A DNA stretch of 41,356 nt from a virus: the IMG/VR virus record IMGVR_UViG_3300044742_000333, positions 1 to 41,356 of that record; one strand, given 5' to 3'. The notes beneath the pieces were generated by a model, which did not search any database, was not told where the DNA came from, and was given only the letters and a program-made list of their open reading frames with translations. This document shows positions 6,080 to 16,020 of the stretch, one piece after another; position 1 is the first letter of the stretch, and each line of letters begins with the position of its first letter. Both the position numbers and the translations under genes were made by a program.

Positions 6080-7884
6080 CACCGCTCGGGCGGCTGTTGG
6101 TTCGCCAGTTGCGCCAGGATGGCGAGCCGCACCAGTTCCCCGATCTTGGGCGCGGCGGCCGGGAGCCCCCGGCCAAAGATGTCATAGGCGGTCTGGTGCA
6201 AGGGGTACTTCAGCCGTTTGAACTCACTCGTGAGCGTATTGCCGAGAGACTCTGGTTTGGTCAGCGAGAAGAGCCGCTGCGCCTTGTCGAGTTCGTCGAT
6301 CTGATTGAGGTGCGGCGTGGTGGCGGGCGCGGCGGATCGGATCGCCGCGCGCTCGTCGGCGGCGAAGGCTTGCCGACCGAGGGTGCGCGCCGTGTTGCCG
6401 ACGTCGCCCTCCGAGAACCGCGCGCCTTCGGCAAAGCGGATGCGATCCGCCGGGGTCAGGCCCAGTCGGCGCGGATCGTTCTGCAACGCCGTCACCGCTT
6501 CTTCGATGAACGAGACTTGCTCGGGCATCATCTGGGGGTTGTTGATCAACTTCTCGACGTTCTCGCTGAACGTGACGCCTGCGCCAGGACCGCTCATGCG
6601 GACGGGCGGCATACTCGGGTTCGCGGAGTTCGTGAGGGTGCCGGGGTAGGCCGGGAGTTCGCGCCTCACCGGTCCCGGCAACTCCATTCCCGGCGTCGAG
6701 GGCGGCGGCGTGGGCGCGACCGGCGGCGGCTCGGGCTCCAGCGGGCGGGGCGGCAGCTCGGGCTTGTACGGCCCGCCTGCGACGGGGGGTGGCCCCGTGG
6801 GGCCGGGATCCGGTCGGTTGCGCCAGGACGAGAGGGCGCGGGCCTCTTCAGCGGCGGCGACGTCGGTGGCCGTCTCGCGGCCCATCTGGCCCATGCGCTG
6901 CGAGAAAATGTCATCGAGCGCGTTGCCGGTGGCCTCACCGACGCCGATGGATTGTGTCGGCGGAAACGGCGTGAGCCGCGTCGGCCCGCCGCCGCCAAAG
7001 GGGTTCTCAGGATTAAGGAACGGCGTGGCCGCGCCCCGCACGCTGTTGTAGGTCCGTCCGAACAGGTTGCCCATCATCGTGGGCCGCGAGGGCTGAGTGA
7101 CGGCTCCCGGCTGCGCGGCGTCGATGGCGCGGCTGGTCGCGTTCTCGGCGAGCACCTTGGCCTTGTCCTGGCCGGTCCTGATACCTGACCGGAACAGGCC
7201 CTGCTTGAGGCCCGCCTGCACGCCTTCGCGCGCCACATCCAGCGGCAGATCCGCCGGGACATCCACGAGGTTTCGGCGGGCCGACGTTTCGACCTTGTTC
7301 GCCAACCAGCCCGGGACACTGCCCTCGCCCGTGAGGACGCGCCCAACCTCGGGAGCCATGACACTCGCGGGGATCTGCGCCCCCGCGCCGAGCGCCTGCC
7401 ACATGCCGCCGGGGTCACCGCGCTCGATGCGCTGCTGGGGCTCGACGAACTGGTTGCCGATGCCCGGGACGCCGGTCATGCCGGCCGACGCTAACTCAGG
7501 ATTGAGGAGCCCGATGTTGCCTGGGCTCGCGTTCTGCGCCAAGTAGATCAAGCCGCGTCGGACTTTCGGATCGTCGATGGTGCGCTTGATCGGATCGGTG
7601 ACCAGTCCCATCAGTTGGTCGGCGGTGGTGAGCGGGTTCTGCGTGAACATCTTCAGCAGCCCGCTGACGTTACCGCCGATCTGCGAGGGCGTGATGCCGA
7701 GGCCATAGGCGAAGTCGCCCGCCTCCTTGAACGGCGTCTGCCCTTGCAGGCCGCGCAGTTGATCCTGAATCCCTGGCGAGGGCGGCGTCGTCGGTTTGAT
7801 GTCGAGGCCGAACCCTTCCATCTTGGGCAGGCTCTCGGCTTCTTTGTCGGTGGGCGGTTGGAGAATGCGTCGTTGCTGTCCCAT
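6079..7884 (-). CDS. Large proline-rich putative internal virion protein
   Basis: 601 aa, last gene of the long structural block. Helical N-terminal part, then a low-complexity proline/glycine-rich middle (about residues 360-425, e.g. PPRPLEPEPPPVAPTPPPS) and a helical C-terminus. No enzymatic motif seen. In podoviruses the genes after the tail nozzle commonly encode internal or ejection proteins, and its position and size fit. Function inferred from synteny only. Confidence 0.6.
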   Translation of the reverse strand: MGQQRRILQPPTDKEAESLPKMEGFGLDIKPTTPPSPGIQDQLRGLQGQTPFKEAGDFAYGLGITPSQIGGNVSGLLKMFTQNPLTTADQLMGLVTDPIKRTIDDPKVRRGLIYLAQNASPGNIGLLNPELASAGMTGVPGIGNQFVEPQQRIERGDPGGMWQALGAGAQIPASVMAPEVGRVLTGEGSVPGWLANKVETSARRNLVDVPADLPLDVAREGVQAGLKQGLFRSGIRTGQDKAKVLAENATSRAIDAAQPGAVTQPSRPTMMGNLFGRTYNSVRGAATPFLNPENPFGGGGPTRLTPFPPTQSIGVGEATGNALDDIFSQRMGQMGRETATDVAAAEEARALSSWRNRPDPGPTGPPPVAGGPYKPELPPRPLEPEPPPVAPTPPPSTPGMELPGPVRRELPAYPGTLTNSANPSMPPVRMSGPGAGVTFSENVEKLINNPQMMPEQVSFIEEAVTALQNDPRRLGLTPADRIRFAEGARFSEGDVGNTARTLGRQAFAADERAAIRSAAPATTPHLNQIDELDKAQRLFSLTKPESLGNTLTSEFKRLKYPLHQTAYDIFGRGLPAAAPKIGELVRLAILAQLANQQPPER

Positions 7885-7890
7885 GTCCGC

Positions 7891-9090
7891 TCACCTACCA
7901 ATGATGTACTTGCCGTCGGGCGACACTTGCACCCACTCACCCTGTGGGGTCTTGCCCCACCAGACGTTATCTTTCTGGACCGGCACGAAGGAGCTGGTGT
8001 AAGGCACGAGTTTGTCGAGCGCTTGCTGTTCGTTCTCAGGTCCGGTCCTGCCGCCGCCTGGGCGCGCCACGACCGGCGGCGTGGTCCCGGGGCGTGTGCC
8101 GACCGCCGGTTCATCGGCCCCCGCCATCGAGATCGAGTCCAACAAGGACGCGATGCGGGCGATCTTGCGGTCCTTGAGCGTCTTGGAGTCCCCCGGTTGG
8201 GGGAACATTTGTCGGACACTCTGGACGTCGGGTTCCGTTAGGACGCCAACGTGCCCAACGGCGCGCGCAATCGATGGCGTGAACATTTTGATCAGTGAGG
8301 TGTACTCGGCGACGTCGTCGTTGTAGTTGGCTTGGGCTTTGAGTTTCTCCACTTCGCCCACGGCCTTCGCCATGAGGCCGCTGCCGGTGTTGATCCGGTC
8401 GGCCAACTCAGAGATGCCCTGCAGGACCGGCTGCGCGCGTCGGCCGGCGGCGAGGACGTTGCGCTGTTCTGACGTCGCGGGCAGGGGCAACCGCATCGGA
8501 TCGCCGCCGGGGCCGGTCGGTTGTCGAAATGTCTGGGTGTTGGGATCCCAAATGAGGTACTCGGATCCGCTTTGGACGGGCCGCTGCATAAACGGGCGCA
8601 GTTCCGCATCGCCCGCCTTCTGGTACTTATCCTTCCACGCGATCACTTCGTCGGACGTGAACGGGGGCGGAGCCCCCGCGTTGCCTTGCGCCTGCCATTG
8701 ACGGGCGCGCTCAGGTATGACGTGGTCGCGCATGAAGCGTTCGAACTCGGCCGAGCTGCCGCTCGACTGCGCGTCAGGCGACTGGGCTTCCTCCCAGATC
8801 CGTCGGCCCGTGCGATCGATGCCGACGGCATAGGGCCCCGTCTTCGTTGGATCAGTGGACCGCAGATCGCGGACCACGCTGGGACTGCCGGTGGCCGTCA
8901 TCCGCGCGACCGCTTCGAACTCATTGGTCCGCGCGTTCTGTTCTTCAACGGCGGCCTTGCGTTGGGCCAGCGCCTGGTTGAAGGCGAGCACTTCCTGCGC
9001 GCGCCGTTCCGCGATCATCTGTTGCAGTTCGTTCTGGAACGCCTGGGCACCGCCTGCGCCGGTCAAGCCGAGGTTGGGGGCTTGCGGCAT
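7891..9090 (-). CDS. Putative internal virion/ejection protein
   Basis: 399 aa; the ATG at 9090 overlaps the upstream TAA (TAATG). Long helical N-terminal segment (FQNELQQMIAERRAQEVLAFNQ onward), a mixed middle, and a short C-terminal strand motif (NVWWGKTPQGEWVQVSPDGK). No named family. Third of the large proteins after the nozzle gene and, like its neighbours, probably packaged inside the capsid. Confidence 0.6.
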   Translation of the reverse strand: MPQAPNLGLTGAGGAQAFQNELQQMIAERRAQEVLAFNQALAQRKAAVEEQNARTNEFEAVARMTATGSPSVVRDLRSTDPTKTGPYAVGIDRTGRRIWEEAQSPDAQSSGSSAEFERFMRDHVIPERARQWQAQGNAGAPPPFTSDEVIAWKDKYQKAGDAELRPFMQRPVQSGSEYLIWDPNTQTFRQPTGPGGDPMRLPLPATSEQRNVLAAGRRAQPVLQGISELADRINTGSGLMAKAVGEVEKLKAQANYNDDVAEYTSLIKMFTPSIARAVGHVGVLTEPDVQSVRQMFPQPGDSKTLKDRKIARIASLLDSISMAGADEPAVGTRPGTTPPVVARPGGGRTGPENEQQALDKLVPYTSSFVPVQKDNVWWGKTPQGEWVQVSPDGKYIIGR

Positions 9091-10436
9091 TAGCGGACCC
9101 TCCTGGCGGGCGCGGGCCACGGATACGGCTGCGGCACGGGCCCCGCCTCGGGCGCGAGATCGAGCACGCGGTTGTAGTCGCCGAACAGGCCCGCCTCCCC
9201 GCCCCGTGGGGCGGTCGCGGCCGGCGAGGGCGATCCCGTCAGTTCGCTGATACTCGGCAGCGCCGACTGCCGATAGAGATCCTGGGATCCGATGGTCATC
9301 CCGGTGGCCCCCGGAGACGACGCGGGGCTGGTGGAGCGCGTGATGGCGGGCAGCGTCGTCCCCGTCGTGTTGGTCGTGCCGGTCGCGTTGGTGTTGGTCG
9401 GCGTAGTCGTTTGCGGGAACCCGTAGTAGGCCCCGAGCGCGAGGCTCCCGTAGTTGAGCGCGCTATCGAACCAGTTGGCCTCGGGCGTCTCACTGAGCGG
9501 ATCGGGTTCCGGCAGCGCGGCCATGCGCCGTCCGCTCGTGGCGGTCCCCGGCTGCAACGGATCGAGCAGGTTCTGGATCGACTCGCGATACATCGCGTTG
9601 GCGATCTCGTCGCGCCGTGCCTGCGGAATATCACCAATCCCCGGGCCCGCTTTCGGGACGTACTGGGCCATCTCGGACGGCACCGTGACCTGGGGCCCCG
9701 GAGTCGCGTTCTGCAGGAAGCTCGCGCGGACGCTGTTGCCGTAGGAGTTGTTGAGCAGATCCTGCGCGAACTTGCGCTGATCGAGTTCCACCCCAGCGCG
9801 GTCGTATTGGGTGCGGGTCCGCGTGAGGTTGGCTAAGTCATAGGCGCGGGCGTTGGCGGCTTCCGCTTGCCGTCCCCCCGCCCGCCCCGCACTGAGCGCG
9901 GCGAGGCCCCGGCCGATGTTCGCTCCGGTGATCCCCTTGGCCGCCGTCGCGGCCCCCGTGCCTGCGCCCGTGCCGACGGCCCCGCCCCCGGCGGCTGCCG
10001 CCCCCGTGCCCGCCGCCGCCGCGCCCGTCCCGGCCGCCGCCGCCCCGCCCATCAGCGCGCCCGTGCCAGAGGGATAGAGCGCCCCTAAGCCAATCGTGGA
10101 GGCGGGTAACCCGCCCACCCCCGCCGCCGTGCCCGCCCCGGCCGCGCCTGCGCCCGCGCCCGCCCCGAGCCCGGTAAACCCGCCGAGGAGCGCGCCCCCG
10201 ACAATCGGGGCCCCGAGCGCAATCGCCGCTTGCCACCATTCGATGTCCCCGGCGCGGCCCGCCGCGTCCTGGCGCGCGGCCAGCGCGGGGTTCTCCTGCC
10301 GCCATTTGATCGTGGCGGCGATGCTCTCGGGGCCAAACGCCTGCGGATCGATCTCGGCGTCCTGCGACAGACGGGGCAGATCGCCCGCCCGCCGACCGGC
10401 CTTCGACGCCGCACGCGCAATCGGGGGCAGAGCCAT
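9090..10436 (-). CDS. Virion protein with long Gly/Ala hydrophobic low-complexity tract
   Basis: 448 aa. Residues about 68-180 are almost entirely Gly, Ala and Thr with hydrophobic character (e.g. GGALLGGFTGLGAGAGAGAA), including tandem AAAAGTG-like repeats. This could insert in or cross a membrane, as DNA-ejection proteins do. The C-terminal part is Thr/Asn-rich (TTTPTNTNATGTTNTTGTT). A role in genome delivery is plausible from synteny and composition; no homologue is recognised. Confidence 0.6.
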   Translation of the reverse strand: MALPPIARAASKAGRRAGDLPRLSQDAEIDPQAFGPESIAATIKWRQENPALAARQDAAGRAGDIEWWQAAIALGAPIVGGALLGGFTGLGAGAGAGAAGAGTAAGVGGLPASTIGLGALYPSGTGALMGGAAAAGTGAAAAGTGAAAAGGGAVGTGAGTGAATAAKGITGANIGRGLAALSAGRAGGRQAEAANARAYDLANLTRTRTQYDRAGVELDQRKFAQDLLNNSYGNSVRASFLQNATPGPQVTVPSEMAQYVPKAGPGIGDIPQARRDEIANAMYRESIQNLLDPLQPGTATSGRRMAALPEPDPLSETPEANWFDSALNYGSLALGAYYGFPQTTTPTNTNATGTTNTTGTTLPAITRSTSPASSPGATGMTIGSQDLYRQSALPSISELTGSPSPAATAPRGGEAGLFGDYNRVLDLAPEAGPVPQPYPWPAPARRVR

Positions 10437-10437
10437 C

Positions 10438-10785
10438 TCAGTACCTCACGGCTCGCCGCGTCGAGTCCTGCGGCGAGAAGGGACGCGGTTGCGTGTCGGG
10501 CCCGTCGGGCATCCGCACCTCACTGCCCGGGACCACTTGTGGGCCACCGAGCGCCGCGATAATCGCCTCCCGCTGCGCGATCCGAGGATCGGGCAGGGGT
10601 GGAATTCCCGGTGATCCTGGGGCATTTCCGGGCATTCCAGGCGGCATCCCCGGCGGAATTCCAGGCGGTTGAATTCCCGGCGGCATGCCGGGTGGGGCGG
10701 GCTCGGGGCGGGGCGGAATCGGACGCCCGAACGTCGGGGCCGGGGCCCCGTACGGTTGACCGACTTGGGCGCGTTCGACGGCCAT
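10438..10785 (-). CDS. Small protein with collagen-like PPG/PGM repeats
   Basis: 115 aa. Residues about 28-65 are built of Pro-Pro-Gly triplet-like units (PPGMPPGIQPPGIPPGMPPG), resembling the collagen-like stretches of some phage structural proteins. The rest is short and polar. One base separates it from the next gene, so it is co-transcribed with the large internal proteins. Likely a minor virion component or spacer. Confidence 0.6.
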   Translation of the reverse strand: MAVERAQVGQPYGAPAPTFGRPIPPRPEPAPPGMPPGIQPPGIPPGMPPGMPGNAPGSPGIPPLPDPRIAQREAIIAALGGPQVVPGSEVRMPDGPDTQPRPFSPQDSTRRAVRY

Positions 10786-10788
10786 GGC

Positions 10789-12168
10789 TTACCTCGTCGG
10801 GTTCAGCGCGTAATTCGCGTTGAACTGCCGTTTCAGTTCTTCCAGTTGCGCGGCATCCAGCCCATACCCGTAGTTGAACTGTCGCGCGTCTTCGCCGAGG
10901 CGCATCCGGTCGAGGTCGATCCCGGCGCGTCCGAGGAACTCCCGCAGCGCGAGATCGTTCGCGGATTGGCGTTCCGTGGAGGCCATCTGCTCGCGGCGGA
11001 TCGCCGCATCGAGCGTCATCGCCTCACGCTGCAGTTGCTGCGCGAGATCGAACTGGCCCGCCTGCTGCGCCTGGGCAATCGCGAACTGCAGATCCTCGCG
11101 CTGCGCCTGCATGCGCGTCACGGCCAGCTCGCCGAGGAAGCCCGCCTCGCCTTCGCCGCGCTGCTGCCGGATCCCTTGCAGCTCGGTATCGAAGTACCCC
11201 GTGTTGTCGTAGCCCTGAAAGGCCGCGTCCTCGGCCAGTTCCGCCCGTTGCCGTTCTTCAGCCCGCTGCGCGGCGAGCCGGTACGCTTGGTTCTCGGGCG
11301 AGTCCATTAGCTCTTGCGGCGTCGGCGGCTTCTGGCCGAGCAGTTCGAGGATCGCCGCGCGACTCGCGTCATTGAGCGCCTGCGACGAGGAGCCGTTCGC
11401 AATTTGGGACGCGGTCGTCGGCGTGGCCGTCGCCCCTGCGCCCGTCGTGGCGGGCACGCCCGACGTGCCGCTGGAGAACGACGAAGTCAGCGCACTGCTG
11501 CCGGTCCCGTAGGGCGACAGGGCCGTGCCGCCCAGACTGCCGCTCGCCGCGCCGACCGCGTCACTTTCCGGTTGCCACGCGATCCCACTCTCGCCGCCAA
11601 AATCGCGGATCACATCGACGTTGCCGATGCCGGGAATATTGACGACGTCCTTCCCGGCCCACGTCGTGCCTGGATACGCTTTCGCGATGTCAGCCATCGC
11701 GGCCTGGAGTTGTGTCGGATCGTTGAGGTTGTAGCCGGACAGGATGCGGCCGACGACGTACTTGGGCGTCTGGTGGAGCGGATTCGCCCACTTCGTCGGG
11801 TCATAGCCCGAGACGGCGGTCTGGTTGTAATTGGTCGCGATGTAGCCCGGCTTGGCGTACCCGCCCGTGTCCAGCACGCCCGCGTTCTGGGTCGGCGGCG
11901 TGTCCGTGATCTTGGGCATGTCGGGCGGCGGGGTGGCGTACGGATCGGGATTGGGCACGAGGGTGCCTGTCCCTGTATTCGTGGCCGCTGCCGCCGCCGC
12001 CTCGCGGTCCCGCAAGATCTGTTCGTAGCTCTTCGTCGCCGTGCTGGTGGTCGTGGCGGGCGGGAGCGGCGCATTCGGATCATTCGGATCCGGCGCGGCG
12101 GGCCCGTCGGGGCCGTCCGGCTCGCCATAGCCTGGGTCGTTGGGATCCCAAGGTTTCTTGACTGCCAT
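10789..12168 (-). CDS. Putative internal virion protein with helical C-terminus
   Basis: 459 aa, starting just downstream of an AGGAGTGAGTA-type ribosome site. The N-terminal part is Pro/Asp-rich (DPNDPNAPLPP), the middle Ser/Gly/Thr-rich, and residues about 285-459 form a long Gln-rich helix (REDLQFAIAQAQQAGQFDL). First of the big genes after the tail-fibre-like gene. Long Gln/Ala helices are typical of podoviral internal proteins; the function is inferred. Confidence 0.6.
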   Translation of the reverse strand: MAVKKPWDPNDPGYGEPDGPDGPAAPDPNDPNAPLPPATTTSTATKSYEQILRDREAAAAAATNTGTGTLVPNPDPYATPPPDMPKITDTPPTQNAGVLDTGGYAKPGYIATNYNQTAVSGYDPTKWANPLHQTPKYVVGRILSGYNLNDPTQLQAAMADIAKAYPGTTWAGKDVVNIPGIGNVDVIRDFGGESGIAWQPESDAVGAASGSLGGTALSPYGTGSSALTSSFSSGTSGVPATTGAGATATPTTASQIANGSSSQALNDASRAAILELLGQKPPTPQELMDSPENQAYRLAAQRAEERQRAELAEDAAFQGYDNTGYFDTELQGIRQQRGEGEAGFLGELAVTRMQAQREDLQFAIAQAQQAGQFDLAQQLQREAMTLDAAIRREQMASTERQSANDLALREFLGRAGIDLDRMRLGEDARQFNYGYGLDAAQLEELKRQFNANYALNPTR

Positions 12169-12188
12169 TACTCACTCCTTCACATCCC

Positions 12189-12773
12189 CTAGACGAGCGT
12201 CACGCGCAGATCGAGGCGCACCCGTTTCACCGACGAGACGCTCTCGACATTGAAGGCCAGAATGTCATCGGCCGCGAGCGCCGTCGTCCAACCCACCAAG
12301 GTCGCATCCTGGCTCTTGATGGCGCTACTGAGGGTCGGTTTCGCACTGGCGCAAATGCTATCCGCGACCGTCGGCGGATAGTTCGCGTACGGGGCTTTCC
12401 AGATGTCCACCACCATCGAGCCGCTGGTCAGGGCCGGGTCCGCTGAGAGCAGCGTCACTTGCGTAATCGTACACGCCCACGGCACCACCAGCACGCCGGA
12501 AAAGCCGGTGGCGATCCCGCTGCCGGGGCTGGCGAAATGCGCGATCACGAAGGTCAGCGTCTGCTGGGGCTCCACGCCATTGACGGTGATGGGGCCCCCC
12601 CGCACCGCGAGCGGGCCGGTCACCGTGAGCGACGACGCGGTGATGTGCGTGTGCTGCCCGTCGTCGTCGTGCTCCTGCAGCAGATACGCGGTCAGCTCGC
12701 TGTCGAGTTGGTCGAGTTCTTTCCGCACAATCGGCGGCAGCTCGGAACGGAAGGTGACGGAGGGGAGCGGCAT
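12189..12773 (-). CDS. Tail/head fibre-like protein
   Basis: 194 aa; ATG at 12773 overlaps the nozzle stop (TGATG). Short N-terminal helix (IVRKELDQLDSELTAYLLQEHD), then a beta-rich region. The C-terminal part (VVDIWKAPYANYPPTVADSI ... LVGWTTALAADDILAFNV) matches the compact beta domain found at the end of many phage fibre proteins. Probably a short fibre or appendage attached to the tail. Host receptor unknown. Confidence 0.65.
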   Translation of the reverse strand: MPLPSVTFRSELPPIVRKELDQLDSELTAYLLQEHDDDGQHTHITASSLTVTGPLAVRGGPITVNGVEPQQTLTFVIAHFASPGSGIATGFSGVLVVPWACTITQVTLLSADPALTSGSMVVDIWKAPYANYPPTVADSICASAKPTLSSAIKSQDATLVGWTTALAADDILAFNVESVSSVKRVRLDLRVTLV

Positions 12774-14785
12774 CAGAGGGCACTCGTCCCGACGTCGAGG
12801 TCGGTGGTGGTGATGCGCGCGTCCCAGCGGTCGAGGCTGAAGAAGTGATCGGCCGCGCACGGATCGCCGAGTTCCGTTTGAAACGTCCAACTGCCCGCGA
12901 GCATCGCGTCTTCGAACAAGAAAATCCGGCGCGACTCCGTCTCTTCCGCCGTGAGCGGCACCGTCGAGAGGAGTTCTTCCTGATCGCCGTAGTTGCGGAT
13001 CAGACGCTGCGCGAGGAGCGCATTGGACGTATGCGCGCGGACCCACGCCTTGTCGAGTTGCACGATCTGCGGGGCCACGCTGACGTTCCAGGCCTTCGAC
13101 GTGATGTGGGCGCAGTAGGCCGTTTCATTCGGTTGGTCGGCATCATCGACGTTGACGTCGGGCGCATCGAACTGATTGATGCGCGTGTCGTACCCGAGGT
13201 ACGGCTTGAGCCGCCGCCCCATCGGGTTGCCGAACACTTCGGCGAACATGACGGAGCACTGCGCCGTCGCCGCCGCGCCCGTGAACCGCGTCCAACCGTA
13301 GCGCACGCCTTCATCCCGCGTCGGTCGGCCTTCTTTGGGAAAGAACATCAGGCCCGTCGTCGGATAGAGTTCGTCGCCCTGGACGATCCACCAGTAGCAG
13401 CGGCGGGTGCGTTGGTCGTAGAGCCCGTGCGCGGACAGCGGCGTCGGCAGTTGCGGATCGAAGGTCGCCCACAGATCCTGAATGTCGTACCCGAGCCATT
13501 GCAGCCCGTCCGCGCCGTAGCGGTACGGGCCCCGGTGCGGATCCAACCAGTAGATGCACGGGCGACCGCTTTCGTCTTCGCCCACAAAACTCGACCAGTG
13601 CGACACGCAGCCGATCTCTTTACTGAGGGTGATGCGCGCGTACGGCCGCGCCGCCGCGCCGGTCGGCTTGAGCAGATACACGCCGCGCGACTGCATGACC
13701 AGAATGTTGCCGTCCACCGGGCCCACAATCGCGCGATCTTCTGCGCCCGAGTTGCGCGAGATGTCGATGTAGCCCTTCAGTTCCGACGACATCACGATGG
13801 ACTCGTCCTCGCCGCCATCCACGGTCGCATCGAGCGCCTGCGTGATGTAGACCCGCCCGGGCACGGCGGGGAGCGCGTTGTTGGTTTGATCGCCCTGCGT
13901 GCCGAACAGCAGGAGCCGCACGCCGTCCCAGAGCAGGAACTTCGCGCTCGGCAGCGGCCAGCGGGATCCTTCCAACGGCGCGGCCTCGAGGCTCCCATAC
14001 TGCGTGACGAGGCGCGTGTCGGTGAAGGTCGTCGCCGAGGCGAACGCGGTCCAGTCGTTGAGTTGGTAGTAGAGGACGCCGTCGGCCGATCCGAACACGC
14101 GCCAGTGCGTGGCTGACTCGGTCGCCGCCGCGACGGTGATCAGCACGCCCGTGCCGCTGCCACTCGGCGTGAACGCCACCGCCGTGCCGAGCGCCGACAC
14201 CGCCATCGGCGTATCGCTCACATCCGTCCGCAGTTGCGTGCGGTAGTAGCGCAGCGTGGCCGCATAGCTGCCGCTGCCGTCGTTGGTCGGGACGGGCGCA
14301 GCGGGGCCTGAGAGGCCCGCGAGGCGCAGCGTATTCCCTGACGTCCCCGGCTGATAGACGTGTAGGCGATTGCCCGCCGTGCTGTCGTACGCGAGGAACA
14401 GTTTGCCGTTGCCGGTGGCGTAACTGACGAGGAGCGGACTGCCCTCCAGCGCATCGGTCTGCGTGATCGCCGTCGCCGCGAGCCCTGCCGTGACGTGCAT
14501 GAACTGGGACGGCGTGTCGAACGTGGAAAACACCAGCACCGCCTGCCCGTCATCCTGCGTCGGCTGGAAGCGCGTCATCGAGGCCGCGCCTTCGAAGCTG
14601 CCGGTGATCGGCATGGTGATCGTGCCGCGTCTCCGCTCGCCCAGACCCTTCGCGGTGAGGATCCAGTTGACGGCTTCGGTCCCCATGTCGGACGGCAGCA
14701 CGGCCGGTTCATCGACGCCGTTGCGTCCCCGAAAGCGGCCCCAACTGAGCAGGTGCTGCCCATAGCTCCCGGCCTTTTTCGCCAT
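12773..14785 (-). CDS. Tail nozzle (tail tubular protein B-like)
   Basis: 670 aa, beta-strand-rich throughout with repeated aromatic/glycine strand motifs, as expected of a beta-propeller nozzle (T7 gp12 / P22 gp10 type). It directly follows the adaptor gene and precedes a fibre gene, the usual order in podoviruses. No signal peptide or catalytic motif. The ATG overlaps the adaptor region junction at 14785, showing tight coupling. Confidence 0.7.
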   Translation of the reverse strand: MAKKAGSYGQHLLSWGRFRGRNGVDEPAVLPSDMGTEAVNWILTAKGLGERRRGTITMPITGSFEGAASMTRFQPTQDDGQAVLVFSTFDTPSQFMHVTAGLAATAITQTDALEGSPLLVSYATGNGKLFLAYDSTAGNRLHVYQPGTSGNTLRLAGLSGPAAPVPTNDGSGSYAATLRYYRTQLRTDVSDTPMAVSALGTAVAFTPSGSGTGVLITVAAATESATHWRVFGSADGVLYYQLNDWTAFASATTFTDTRLVTQYGSLEAAPLEGSRWPLPSAKFLLWDGVRLLLFGTQGDQTNNALPAVPGRVYITQALDATVDGGEDESIVMSSELKGYIDISRNSGAEDRAIVGPVDGNILVMQSRGVYLLKPTGAAARPYARITLSKEIGCVSHWSSFVGEDESGRPCIYWLDPHRGPYRYGADGLQWLGYDIQDLWATFDPQLPTPLSAHGLYDQRTRRCYWWIVQGDELYPTTGLMFFPKEGRPTRDEGVRYGWTRFTGAAATAQCSVMFAEVFGNPMGRRLKPYLGYDTRINQFDAPDVNVDDADQPNETAYCAHITSKAWNVSVAPQIVQLDKAWVRAHTSNALLAQRLIRNYGDQEELLSTVPLTAEETESRRIFLFEDAMLAGSWTFQTELGDPCAADHFFSLDRWDARITTTDLDVGTSAL

Positions 14786-15795
14786 CAGCCGCGATCCGCC
14801 GGAAACCAGGGGCCGAGGTCACTCCACCCGTGCGTGCCGGGGCCGAGTTTCCCGCTGACCGGTTTGTAGTTCACGGGGTATTCGATGTGCGCGGTGAGGT
14901 CGATGGCATAGCGTTCGAACTCGGCCATCTCCATCTGGGACTGCTGCAGCCGTCCGTCCTTGCGATACATCCGGCCGCGCGCGTAGCAGCAGAGCATCTC
15001 GTGATAGCTGTCGGCGAACGGCGGCGTGTCCTCGTCATGCACCAGGCGCGGGATGGCATACTGGCCTTCCATCTGATAGTCCAGCGCGGCCGAGGGCGTC
15101 GGGTACAGCCGGAAGCCGAGCATCCGGCTCGCCTGGGATCCATCGACCGAGTTCGCCGTGATCATCCCGAGGGATCGCCCGCCGCCATCGGTCAGCAGGA
15201 TGTTGCCCAACGTCGTCGCGTCGAGATGCACTTGCACGATCTGCGAGTAGAGCAGCGACTGAAAGATGGTGACTGGCGTCGTGCCGGCGAGCAGGTTCCA
15301 GTCCGTGTTCTTGATGTCCACCAGGTCGTTGTAGGGCGGGGCGCGCAGGATGCGGACGTTGAGCCGTTGCGTCGTGTCGAGCGCGTTGTCGGAGACGGCG
15401 ATGAGCGTGTAGTAGCCCGACGGATCGGCCTGCGGCTGTTGCTCGACCGGCGTGAACCCTTCGGGGATCCAGTAGGCGGGCGTGCCGCTGGTGCGGACAG
15501 ACGGATCGAGGGCGCGGTACCAGTCGCGCGTCCGCATCTCCAACCGCCGCCCGTTGGCGACGTCGATGATGTGGTCGATCCGGTCGAGGGACTTCGCGGC
15601 CCCGTAGAAGCCGCGCCCCGCCTCCGACACGAACGGGAGTTGCGCGATGCGGAGACTCTTCAGGCGCGGACGCCGCAACACGCGCTCGAGGCCTTCATTG
15701 AGAAACCGCCGCACGCGCTCCTGCACCCCCGGCTTGGGGGCCGCTTGGTACTGCATGTCGTCGAAGACGCCGCGCTGCAACTCGGCGAAGGTCAC
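14785..15795 (-). CDS. Head-to-tail adaptor (gp4/gp11-like)
   Basis: 336 aa. N-terminal helices (FAELQRGVFDDMQYQ, VQERVRRFLNEGLERVLRRP) and the overall layout match podoviral adaptor proteins that bind below the portal ring (P22 gp4, T7 gp11 family). A beta-rich middle precedes a helical C-terminal region (MEMAEFERYAIDLTAHIEYP). Located between small head genes and the nozzle gene, as in related phages. Confidence 0.7.
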   Translation of the reverse strand: MTFAELQRGVFDDMQYQAAPKPGVQERVRRFLNEGLERVLRRPRLKSLRIAQLPFVSEAGRGFYGAAKSLDRIDHIIDVANGRRLEMRTRDWYRALDPSVRTSGTPAYWIPEGFTPVEQQPQADPSGYYTLIAVSDNALDTTQRLNVRILRAPPYNDLVDIKNTDWNLLAGTTPVTIFQSLLYSQIVQVHLDATTLGNILLTDGGGRSLGMITANSVDGSQASRMLGFRLYPTPSAALDYQMEGQYAIPRLVHDEDTPPFADSYHEMLCCYARGRMYRKDGRLQQSQMEMAEFERYAIDLTAHIEYPVNYKPVSGKLGPGTHGWSDLGPWFPADRG

Positions 15796-16016
15796 AGATG
15801 CGACTCCTGCGTCGGCGCGTAGACGCGCTGCCCCGTGCGGAGCCCGACTTGCTCAAAGAACCGCCGCTCGATCTTGATCCGAAACGGCAGTTCGCCGGGG
15901 ACGTCGAACGTGTACGACGTGAACGTCTGCCGATTGTCGTCGGTGATCCAGATCGTGAAACTGCGCTGGGGCGTCGGTTCCAGGCACAGGCCGAACGGTT
16001 GGCGTCTGAAGGGCAT
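15792..16016 (-). CDS. Small conserved head-region protein, 74 aa
   Basis: ATG at 16016 with GAGG upstream; its stop overlaps the adaptor start by 4 nt. Beta-rich sequence (SFTIWITDDNRQTFTSYTFDV; FRIKIERRFFEQVG). No family recognised. Its tight coupling to the adaptor and the neighbouring 99-aa gene suggests a minor capsid or connector role. Confidence 0.6.
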   Translation of the reverse strand: MPFRRQPFGLCLEPTPQRSFTIWITDDNRQTFTSYTFDVPGELPFRIKIERRFFEQVGLRTGQRVYAPTQESHL

Positions 16017-16020
16017 GGCA

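Noticed and set aside
5518-7188. Very long plus-strand open frame (556 aa)
   Set aside because: Antisense to DUF1064 and the 601-aa virion gene; Arg-rich shadow typical of GC-rich codon use, no ribosome site, and it would cross a minus-strand promoter.
9960-10060. Tandem GCC-rich repeats as a regulatory array
   Set aside because: They encode the Ala/Gly tract of the virion protein at 9090-10436 and need no further explanation.
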